Program-made: the position numbers and the translations under genes
Shown here: in pieces, positions 1 through 5,026 of the stretch
How positions within the stretch are numbered: position 1 is the first letter of the stretch
Layout: each line of letters starts with the position of its first letter
The notes under the pieces: generated by a model
What the model was told of the DNA's origin: nothing
Database searches by the model: none
Seen by the model: the letters and a program-made list of their open reading frames with translations, nothing else
From: Candidatus Moranbacteria bacterium UBA4824
Lineage (GTDB): Bacteria > Patescibacteriota > Minisyncoccia > Moranbacterales > UBA2206
NCBI GenBank assembly: GCA_002400405.1
Contig: DHFM01000016.1
Location: forward strand, 1-5,026
Direction: 5' to 3'
DNA length: 5,026 nt

Positions 1-1534
1 TTTCCCAATCATAACCGCGATAAATTTGATTACCAGAATCGCTTTTAATTCTAAATCCATAAGGAACATAGATGGTTGAAGTCCAGGCTATGTATTGGTA
101 GCCATAGGTTCTAAAAATGGTTGACATTACCTTGCTATGCTCCGCTGGTCCGGTTCCGGTAAATTCTCCTGCGCCCCAAGCGTAGTGTTCCAATGGCAGG
201 GTATTTATGACCCAAAGGTTGGCACTGTCGGTATATTGGATTTGTATTTTTCCGCGATATTGGTCATAGGTGGAGCTTGGTCGATTGACATCAAAAATCA
301 AAGTTGAATTGTCACCGTCAGCCGCGTCAAAGGAGAAAACTTTTTTGGATCTTGTTTCAGAAACTGAACCATAAACCTTAAGATATGAATCGCTGTCATA
401 AGTCACTCTGGTTTGTGTGCCTCCAGATATTTGAGCAACTATATTTCCATCTCTATCTTTTATATTATAGGTCTTATTGGCGCTGATTTTGAATGGATCA
501 TCCTGCAGGGCCGATCTGGATCCATAGTTCCAAAGTCCAACGGGAATTTCCGGTCCTAATTCAGAGAGTAGTAGATTATTTTTTTCATTTTCTGACGTGG
601 TGTAGAAATGGTCTCCATTGATTGCATTATATAATCTGTAGACAGTAGAAGTTTCGCTAGTTTGTGTGGTAAAAGCATAAAAGGCAATACCTTCGTAGGT
701 GTAGACACTGCTGGAATTATTGGTTAGCAAATTTTTTTCATCTGCCGATGTGGTATAAAAATGATCTCCCGTTTCTGAGTTGTACAATCTATAAACAGGA
801 GATGCTCCACTGGATTGTGTAGTGAAAGCATAAAAGGCAATTCCTTCAATAAGGTATCCACTTTTGGAAGTGTTAGCTACGACACTTTTTTCATTTTCTG
901 ATGCAGTGTAAAAATGATCACCAGTTTTTGGATTATAAAACCTGTAAACAGGCGAGAGAGTTATGGAATTTTTTTCATTTTCCGAAACGGTATAAAAGTG
1001 ATCGCCAGTAGTTGAATTGTAAAAACGATAGACGGGAATTGCTTCATTTGCTTGTGCTGAATTGACGAAAAAGGCAATACCCTCGTATGCATAATCCCAT
1101 TGTGGATTGTCGATTAGGGAATCTTTTTCATTTTCTGAAGTGGTATAAAAATGATCACCAGTAGAGGAATTATAGAATCGGTACATGGAGGCTGTGCCAT
1201 TAGGTTGGGCTACTTGTGGATCATAAGCGTAAAATGCAACGCCCTCAGTTGCGTACCCAGTGTATGTAGAAACATTATCAATTGTGTAGAAATGATCGCC
1301 ATTAGTGGAATTATAATATCTATATACAGGAATAGTTCCGTTTGGCTGTGTTGCTTGTGGATCATAAGCATAAAATGCAATGCCTTCTATCGCATACGCT
1401 GAAGGACTTGTTTTAGCATAGAATGCCGTACCTTCAAGTTGATAACTGCTAGCAGCTTGTGAGCTTTTACCCAAAAAAAGAGAAGCAAAAATTCCTATCA
1501 AAAAAAGAATAGTTTTTATGTATGTTTTTTTCAT
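1..1534 (-). CDS. Secreted SpoIID/LytB-domain protein with DUF5648-type repeats (3' end outside window)
   Basis: Reading leftward from the ATG at 1534, 511 codons stay open to the window edge, so the C-terminus is missing. An in-frame TAA lies 27 nt upstream with no other ATG between, which fixes the start. Residues 1-28 form a signal peptide: MKKTYIK, a hydrophobic core, then SQAA with likely cleavage near A27/A28. Residues 30-323 are an array of VYRxYN-x-GDHFYT and EGIAFYA half-motifs, resembling the DUF5648 repeat (function unknown). From about residue 335 the chain looks like a SpoIID/LytB domain: YRGKIQI, LPLEHY (446-451), a conserved-looking E457, FRTYGY (474-479) and GNQIYRGYDWE (501-511). 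In SpoIID this domain is a peptidoglycan lytic transglycosylase; in LytB it enhances an amidase. The usual AQAVAARTYA stretch is replaced, so activity here is inferred. The protein probably acts outside the membrane on cell wall. It is transcribed divergently from the glycan operon. Confidence 0.85.
   Translation of the reverse strand, partial: MKKTYIKTILFLIGIFASLFLGKSSQAASSYQLEGTAFYAKTSPSAYAIEGIAFYAYDPQATQPNGTIPVYRYYNSTNGDHFYTIDNVSTYTGYATEGVAFYAYDPQVAQPNGTASMYRFYNSSTGDHFYTTSENEKDSLIDNPQWDYAYEGIAFFVNSAQANEAIPVYRFYNSTTGDHFYTVSENEKNSITLSPVYRFYNPKTGDHFYTASENEKSVVANTSKSGYLIEGIAFYAFTTQSSGASPVYRLYNSETGDHFYTTSADEKNLLTNNSSSVYTYEGIAFYAFTTQTSETSTVYRLYNAINGDHFYTTSENEKNNLLLSELGPEIPVGLWNYGSRSALQDDPFKISANKTYNIKDRDGNIVAQISGGTQTRVTYDSDSYLKVYGSVSETRSKKVFSFDAADGDNSTLIFDVNRPSSTYDQYRGKIQIQYTDSANLWVINTLPLEHYAWGAGEFTGTGPAEHSKVMSTIFRTYGYQYIAWTSTIYVPYGFRIKSDSGNQIYRGYDWE
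566..1447 (-). repeat. Tandem DUF5648-type coding repeats inside the SpoIID-like gene
   Basis: Within the minus-strand gene there are six copies of an A half-motif (VYRxYN...GDHFYT) starting at residues 70, 117, 168, 196, 247 and 298. There are also six copies of a B half-motif (EGIAFYA-like) near residues 33, 48, 97, 150, 225 and 276. The usual period is 51 residues (153 bp). The first unit is 47 residues because the SENEK part is shortened. The third unit (950-1033) is only 28 residues and lacks its B half. The last unit also lacks a B half, and two B halves stand alone at the N-terminus. The pattern suggests growth and loss by recombination between repeats. The aromatic, H/Y-rich motifs are typical of extracellular binding modules, but the ligand is unknown. 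Confidence 0.85.
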
Positions 1535-1546
1535 ATTTATAGATAA

Positions 1547-1575
1547 ACTTTAGCATATTTTAGTCCTTTTGCCAA
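1547..1575 (-). promoter_or_regulatory. Possible promoter of the SpoIID-like gene
   Basis: On the minus strand TTGGCA (1575-1570) is followed after 17 nt by TAAAGT (1552-1547), and TGC directly before it resembles an extended -10. The predicted transcript start is near 1540, leaving only about 6 nt before the ATG at 1534, so the mRNA would be nearly leaderless. No Shine-Dalgarno sequence is present. The -10 box matches consensus at only four of six positions, so the call is tentative. Confidence 0.35.
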
Positions 1576-1585
1576 AACTTTTTCC

Positions 1586-1614
1586 TTGAAATATATTTGA
1601 AAATAGTATAGAAT
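1586..1614 (+). promoter_or_regulatory. Sigma70-like promoter of the glycan operon
   Basis: TTGAAA (1586-1591) and TAGAAT (1609-1614) each match the sigma70 consensus at five of six positions and are separated by the ideal 17 nt. Transcription should start near 1621, giving a leader of about 44 nt before the ABC ATPase start at 1665. This promoter stands back to back with the candidate minus-strand promoter; the two -35 boxes are only 10 bp apart. Confidence 0.6.
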
Positions 1615-1620
1615 TAAAAC

Positions 1621-1656
1621 ATGCAAAAAATGCTTATTTTTAGCATTCTTATGTAA
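1621..1656 (+). other. Possible leader mini-ORF overlapping a weak hairpin
   Basis: An ATG at the predicted transcript start opens an 11-codon frame (MQKMLIFSILM) that ends in TAA at 1654-1656, 8 nt before the ATPase ATG. The same stretch holds a 6-bp inverted repeat, AATGCT (1629-1634) and AGCATT (1642-1647), with a 7-nt loop. An outer ACAT (1619-1622) / ATGT (1651-1654) pairing is possible. It could be a chance ORF in AT-rich DNA, or a leader that couples translation to the ATPase gene, which lacks its own Shine-Dalgarno sequence. No homologue is recognised. Confidence 0.2.
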
Positions 1657-1664
1657 AAAAAATT

Positions 1665-2963
1665 ATGGACAAAAAAATTGCGATAAAAGTTGAAAATATT
1701 TCTAAAACTTTTCGTATTCCACACGAAAAAACCAATTCAGTCTTAGGGGCGATTCAAAATACTTTCAAAGAAAAAGCCTTTGAAGAATTCAAAGCATTGG
1801 ACGACGTTTCTTTTGAAGTGAAAAAAGGTGAATTTTTTGGCATTATCGGAAGAAATGGAAGTGGCAAATCAACTTTGCTCAAAATTTTGGCCGGAATATA
1901 TCAAACAGATAAGGGGAGAATTAAAATAAGTGGAATGATTTCGCCATTTTTGGAACTTGGGATTGGTTTTAATCCCGAGCTCTCGGGGCGCGACAATATC
2001 TATCTCAATGCTACCGTACTCGGAATGACTAAAAAACAAATTGACAAAAAATTTGATTCCATAGTCGCTTTTTCCGAACTGGAAAGATTTATCGATCAAA
2101 AACTCAAAAATTATTCTTCTGGTATGCAAGTGCGTTTGGCTTTTTCAGTTTCCATTCACGCCAACCGCGATATTCTTCTGATGGATGAGGTGTTGGCTGT
2201 CGGGGATTCGAATTTTCAATCAAAATGCATCACAGAATTTAATCGCTATAGAAATTTAGGACGGACTGTTATCATCGTGACGCATGATATTTCGGTAGTG
2301 GAAAGATATTGTGATCGAGCAATGCTTCTTCGCAATGGAAAAATCAAAAAAATCGGCAAAGCTAATGAAGTAACAAATGCTTATATTTACGATAATATGA
2401 GCGATGAAGAAAAAAGGATACGAAAAAATGAAAAGGAAAAAGCATTATGGGCAAAAAAAGAGATGGAGAAGATGAAAGGAAAGGAATTAGAAAATGAAAA
2501 AAAGAGAATTGAAGAGGAGAAGAAAAAACAAGAAGAAGAAAGGAAAAATAAAGTGGCGGAAATAACAGCAGTTGAATTTTTGGATAAAAATGGAGAAGCT
2601 AAGAATGCTTTTGAAACGGGAAGCGCTATTGATATCCGTATAGATTTTAAAGTTTATAAAAAGGTGAGGCTCATAAATTTTGGCATAGGCATACATTCGA
2701 TTTCTGGGGGAAATGTCATTGGGTATAATACTCAAATGGATGATTATAAGATTGATATGGATAAAAATTTCATCATATTGCATTTTGATAAAATGCCTGT
2801 GTTAACTGGAGAATATTATATGAATGTTGCATGTTGGAGTAATATTGAACAGGAGCATTATGATTATAAGCCCGCATGCAAAACATTAAAAATGTTTTCA
2901 GTAGGACAAAAAAAGAAATACCGAGGATTTTTAGATGTGCCACACAAGTGGATTATGGAATAA
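1665..2963 (+). CDS. wzt: Wzt/TagH-type polysaccharide ABC exporter ATPase with C-terminal cargo-binding domain
   Basis: The 432-residue protein is the cytoplasmic ATPase of an ABC exporter for lipid-linked polysaccharide. The nucleotide-binding domain (about 5-243) shows Walker A GRNGSGKST (62-70), the family-typical ELGIGFNPELSGRDNI (97-112) where other ABC proteins have the Q-loop, the signature YSSGMQVRLAF (150-160), Walker B ILLMDE (170-175) and the switch histidine H207. Residues 247-296 form a linker in which about 36 of 50 residues are charged; it is probably a coiled coil. Residues 297-432 resemble the Wzt C-terminal domain, a beta-sandwich that in E. coli O9a Wzt binds the modified non-reducing end of the glycan. 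All catalytic motifs are intact. It is the first gene after the promoter. The usual permease partner Wzm is not beside it. No Shine-Dalgarno precedes the ATG, and the nearest upstream ATG is out of frame. Substrate is unknown. Confidence 0.92.
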   Translation: MDKKIAIKVENISKTFRIPHEKTNSVLGAIQNTFKEKAFEEFKALDDVSFEVKKGEFFGIIGRNGSGKSTLLKILAGIYQTDKGRIKISGMISPFLELGIGFNPELSGRDNIYLNATVLGMTKKQIDKKFDSIVAFSELERFIDQKLKNYSSGMQVRLAFSVSIHANRDILLMDEVLAVGDSNFQSKCITEFNRYRNLGRTVIIVTHDISVVERYCDRAMLLRNGKIKKIGKANEVTNAYIYDNMSDEEKRIRKNEKEKALWAKKEMEKMKGKELENEKKRIEEEKKKQEEERKNKVAEITAVEFLDKNGEAKNAFETGSAIDIRIDFKVYKKVRLINFGIGIHSISGGNVIGYNTQMDDYKIDMDKNFIILHFDKMPVLTGEYYMNVACWSNIEQEHYDYKPACKTLKMFSVGQKKKYRGFLDVPHKWIME

Positions 2964-2984
2964 TAATTTAATTTGTATAAAAAT

Positions 2985-3587
2985 ATGTCTATTGAGAAGC
3001 AATTAGGATTAAAATTTCCAATTTATTGGAATAATTGGCCTATTGAAGAAGAATTTGCAAAATATTTGGTTTATAAAATTATTACGCATAGACCGGTTAA
3101 TATAGTGGAGCTAGGCAGTGGAACATCATCACTGATAATCATAAAAACTCTTGAAAAATTGGGTTATGATTATACTCTTACTTCTTTTGATTCAGATGAG
3201 GAATTTATAAATAACACAAAAAACCTTCTAATTTCAGAGGATGCTTTTGATGAAAAAAAGATAAAATTGATTTTTTCTCCAATTAAAGATTTGGAATTAA
3301 ATGGAAATGTATATAAGTGGTATGATCCAAATGATTTTGAGTTTAATTTTGAAAAAATAGATCTATTATTTATAGATGGGCCAGTGGGTGGTTTTTGCAA
3401 AAATTCTCGCTATCCCGCATTGAGTGTAATGAAAAAATATCTAAAAGAAGGAAGTTTAGTTATATTGCATGATGCTAGAAGATCAGATGAGATTGAAATT
3501 GTTGAAATGTGGAAAAATGAAAATCCAGAGATAAAAAATGTTTTCAAAATTGATACAGAGAGAGGTGGAGCGGAAATTAAATTTTAA
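2985..3587 (+). CDS. Class I SAM-dependent methyltransferase, Methyltransf_24-like
   Basis: This 200-residue protein has a Rossmann-type SAM-binding core: motif I VELGSGTSS (41-49), an acidic end to strand 2, SFDSDEE (67-73), then IDLLFIDGP (125-133) and GSLVILHDARR (156-166). The order and the FIDGP and LHDA motifs fit the Methyltransf_24 family, whose members often lie in glycan or secondary-metabolite clusters. The natural acceptor cannot be told from the sequence; a sugar hydroxyl is a reasonable inference from the flanking Wzt and glycosyltransferase genes. The start is uncertain. An in-frame TTG at 2973 would add four residues and has GGAA 12 nt upstream; ATG 2985 has no Shine-Dalgarno but is the stronger codon. 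It follows the ATPase gene by 21 nt and precedes the next gene by 5 nt, so co-transcription is very likely. About 26% GC, lower than the ATPase gene. Confidence 0.82.
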   Translation: MSIEKQLGLKFPIYWNNWPIEEEFAKYLVYKIITHRPVNIVELGSGTSSLIIIKTLEKLGYDYTLTSFDSDEEFINNTKNLLISEDAFDEKKIKLIFSPIKDLELNGNVYKWYDPNDFEFNFEKIDLLFIDGPVGGFCKNSRYPALSVMKKYLKEGSLVILHDARRSDEIEIVEMWKNENPEIKNVFKIDTERGGAEIKF

Positions 3588-3592
3588 ATTAA

Positions 3593-4324
3593 ATGATAAG
3601 TAAATTTTTTAACAGAGTTATTAGTAAGAACAAGGATTTTTTCTGTCCTTTTTGTGGCAGAAAGAGAGTGTTTTTGGATTTTGGTAATCCTATTAGAAAA
3701 AATGTTTCATGTTCGGGATGCGGTTCCTTAGAGAGGCATAGATTTCTGTACTACATTTATAAGATATTTTTTTTAGAAACTGATTCAAAAATAAAATTAC
3801 TGCATATGTCACCGGAAAAATGCTTATATGATCTTTTAACAAAAAAAAAGAACCTAGAATACACTACAGCCGATATTAATCCAGGGGGTTTTGATTTTGC
3901 AAAGTGCGACAAGCAAGATTTTACAAAAATGTCATATAATGATAAATCTTTTGATTTTATTTTAGCAAACCAAGTTCTTGAGCATATTGAAGATGATTCA
4001 AGGATACTCTTGGAGATTAGGAGATGCCTAAAGGATAATGGTATTTTTTTTATGAATATTCCATACAATCCGCAGAGCGATTTCACCTATGAAGATGAGA
4101 AAATAAAAAGCGAAAAAGAAAGGGCAGATGCTTATGGGCAAAAAGATCATGTTAGGTTATATGGAAATGATGCTCAGAAAAGATTTGAAAATAGCGGATT
4201 TATTGTTAATCAAATAGAAAAAAATATATTTCCGGAAATTTTCAGTAATTATTGTAGATTTCATTGCGGGCAACAGTTGAGGGTTGACCCTGGTGGTTAT
4301 TTTATTTTAAAAAAGAAATTATAA
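3593..4324 (+). CDS. Zinc-ribbon class I SAM-dependent methyltransferase (Methyltransf_11-like)
   Basis: The 243-residue protein begins with a zinc-ribbon: CPFCG (C18, C21) and CSGCGSLERHR (C40, C43). A methyltransferase core follows. The expected glycine-rich motif I is replaced by LLHMSPEKCL (69-78). Strand 2 ends in TTADINPG (91-98, D94). FDFILANQVLEHIEDD (120-135) and LKDNGIFFMNIP (146-157) match the Methyltransf_11 pattern. The tail carries GQKDHVRLYGND, which I associate with a family of CxxC methyltransferases whose motif I reads HxxPE, so the odd motif I is probably a family trait rather than decay. The acceptor is unknown; context suggests a glycan or its precursor. It starts 5 nt after the previous stop, with no Shine-Dalgarno. 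The gene has several long homopolymers, including A9 at 3841-3849 and T8 at 3767-3774 and 4044-4051. Confidence 0.85.
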   Translation: MISKFFNRVISKNKDFFCPFCGRKRVFLDFGNPIRKNVSCSGCGSLERHRFLYYIYKIFFLETDSKIKLLHMSPEKCLYDLLTKKKNLEYTTADINPGGFDFAKCDKQDFTKMSYNDKSFDFILANQVLEHIEDDSRILLEIRRCLKDNGIFFMNIPYNPQSDFTYEDEKIKSEKERADAYGQKDHVRLYGNDAQKRFENSGFIVNQIEKNIFPEIFSNYCRFHCGQQLRVDPGGYFILKKKL

Positions 4325-4338
4325 TAAGAACAATACGT

Positions 4339-5026
4339 ATGAATACCTCATTTTCCATTATAATGCCGACATATAATAGAAAAAATTGCATCAAAAATGC
4401 AATCGATTCTTTATTGAATCAAACTTATCAAAATTTTGAACTTATTATTATTGATGATGGGTCAGAAGATGGAACAGGGGAGTATGTAGACAATAATTAT
4501 AAAGAAAAAATTTTAGAAAAAAAAATAAAATATATTAAGCTACACGAAAATAAGGGAGCTGCATTTGCAAGAAATGAAGGACTGAAAGTAGTCAATAATG
4601 AATGGATCGGATATCTAGATACAGACAATGAGATGGTTGTTGATTTTCTAGAAACATTTGCTAAGGAGATAGAAAGAAATATCGATCACGAAGTTTTTTA
4701 TGCTCAAATTAAGCATCAAAAATCAGGGTGTATAATTGGACACGAATTTAATTTAGATAATTTATTAATTCAAAACTATATTGATTTGGGGGTATTTGTC
4801 CATTCAAAAAAAATTTACCAGATAAATGGGGGGTTTGATATTTATCTAAAAAGATTAATAGATTGGGATTTAATAATAAAATATACTGAAAAATACGATC
4901 CAATTTTTATAGAAAAAGTTTTATTAAAATATTATGACGGTTCTGATTTTGAAAGAATAACGAATGTGAATAATATTAATGAAAATTTTAAAAAAGTCAT
5001 CATTAATCATTATGAAAGAATTTCAG
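4339..5026 (+). CDS. Family 2 glycosyltransferase (3' end outside window)
   Basis: The first 229 codons are present and the frame is open at the window edge. The GT-A fold of family 2 is plain: FSIIMPTYNR (5-14), SLLNQTYQNFELIIIDDGS (24-42), NKGAAFARNEGL (71-82) and the metal- and nucleotide-sugar-binding DxD as LDTDN (93-97; D94, D96). Further on GGFD (164-167) and IDWDL (174-178) sit where the acceptor-side ED-type catalytic motif is expected; D175 or D177 could be the base. No membrane segment is seen in the visible part. It should transfer a sugar from an activated donor to a growing glycan on the cytoplasmic side, but sugar and linkage cannot be read from sequence. It starts 14 nt after the second methyltransferase; the upstream bases contain no Shine-Dalgarno and no alternative in-frame start. 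About 28% GC, like its methyltransferase neighbours. Confidence 0.9.
   Translation, partial: MNTSFSIIMPTYNRKNCIKNAIDSLLNQTYQNFELIIIDDGSEDGTGEYVDNNYKEKILEKKIKYIKLHENKGAAFARNEGLKVVNNEWIGYLDTDNEMVVDFLETFAKEIERNIDHEVFYAQIKHQKSGCIIGHEFNLDNLLIQNYIDLGVFVHSKKIYQINGGFDIYLKRLIDWDLIIKYTEKYDPIFIEKVLLKYYDGSDFERITNVNNINENFKKVIINHYERIS

Noticed and set aside
566..1328. CRISPR-like or intergenic tandem repeats
   Set aside because: Repeat period is 153 bp, a multiple of three, diverged at the DNA level, and fully inside an open reading frame with a repeated protein motif.
1151..1402. Plus-strand open frame of 83 codons
   Set aside because: It lies opposite the repeat array of the minus-strand SpoIID-like gene; its Cys/Ile-rich repeated wording is the antisense echo of the repeats, with no domain of its own.
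1607..1614. Minus-strand -10 box TATACT overlapping the plus promoter
   Set aside because: No acceptable -35 box lies at 16-18 nt; the match arises from the near-symmetric AT-rich plus-strand -10 region.
1625..1647. Minus-strand rho-independent terminator (AATGCT hairpin followed by T tract)
   Set aside because: The stem has only six pairs, two of them G-C, and no gene reads leftward into it.
1869..2129. Minus-strand open frame of 86 codons
   Set aside because: It is antisense to the conserved ATPase domain and shows no family motif.
2487..2783. Minus-strand open frame of 98 codons with a Phe/Leu-rich end
   Set aside because: The hydrophobic stretch is the reverse complement of the Lys/Glu-rich linker of the Wzt gene and would mimic a membrane segment by chance.
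3170..3400. Minus-strand open frame of 76 codons
   Set aside because: Antisense shadow of the first methyltransferase with no recognisable features.
3757..4086. Minus-strand open frame of 109 codons
   Set aside because: Antisense shadow of the second methyltransferase, whose motifs are clear on the plus strand.
1..5026. Alternative genetic code with TGA read as an amino acid
   Set aside because: All genes read through without in-frame TGA, tryptophan is encoded by TGG, and the three complete genes end in TAA.

Overview
The window looks like an AT-rich bacterial chromosome segment at the edge of a surface-polysaccharide locus. The standard genetic code fits: visible stops are TAA, tryptophan is TGG, and no in-frame TGA is needed. 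The best guess for the host is a Patescibacteria/CPR (Parcubacteria-like) genome. This rests on the unusual SpoIID/LytB variant, the secreted DUF5648-type repeats, the low GC and the absence of clear Shine-Dalgarno sequences. It is inference from protein style and no marker gene confirms it.

Left part (1-1534, minus strand, open at the left edge): a secreted protein with a signal peptide, an array of VYRxYN...GDHFYT / EGIAFYA repeats (DUF5648 type) and a C-terminal SpoIID/LytB-like domain. It is probably a cell-wall (peptidoglycan) protein. The next 130 bp (1535-1664) is a divergent intergenic region with back-to-back sigma70-like promoters, a short leader, a weak hairpin and a possible 11-codon upstream ORF.

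Right part (1665-5026, plus strand, open at the right edge): a tightly packed run of four genes with gaps of 21, 5 and 14 nt and no visible terminators, so probably one operon. In order they are a Wzt-type ABC ATPase with a charged coiled-coil linker and a C-terminal cargo-binding domain, a Methyltransf_24-type SAM methyltransferase, a zinc-ribbon SAM methyltransferase with an atypical first motif, and a family 2 glycosyltransferase cut by the window end. Together they suggest synthesis, methylation and ABC-dependent export of a surface glycan. In the better-known Wzm/Wzt systems the Wzt C-terminal domain recognises a modified chain end. The permease partner (Wzm) is not in the window.

Composition falls along the window in hand-counted 300-nt samples: about 46% GC in the SpoIID part, 38% in the ATPase domain, 33% in its C-terminal domain and 26-28% in the methyltransferase and glycosyltransferase genes. 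This fits an older core flanking a more recently acquired or exchanged glycan cassette. No RNA genes, insertion sequences, CRISPR arrays or attachment sites were seen. I see no wholly new system. The most unusual items are the repeat-bearing SpoIID protein and the Wzt with a long coiled-coil spacer next to two methyltransferases.
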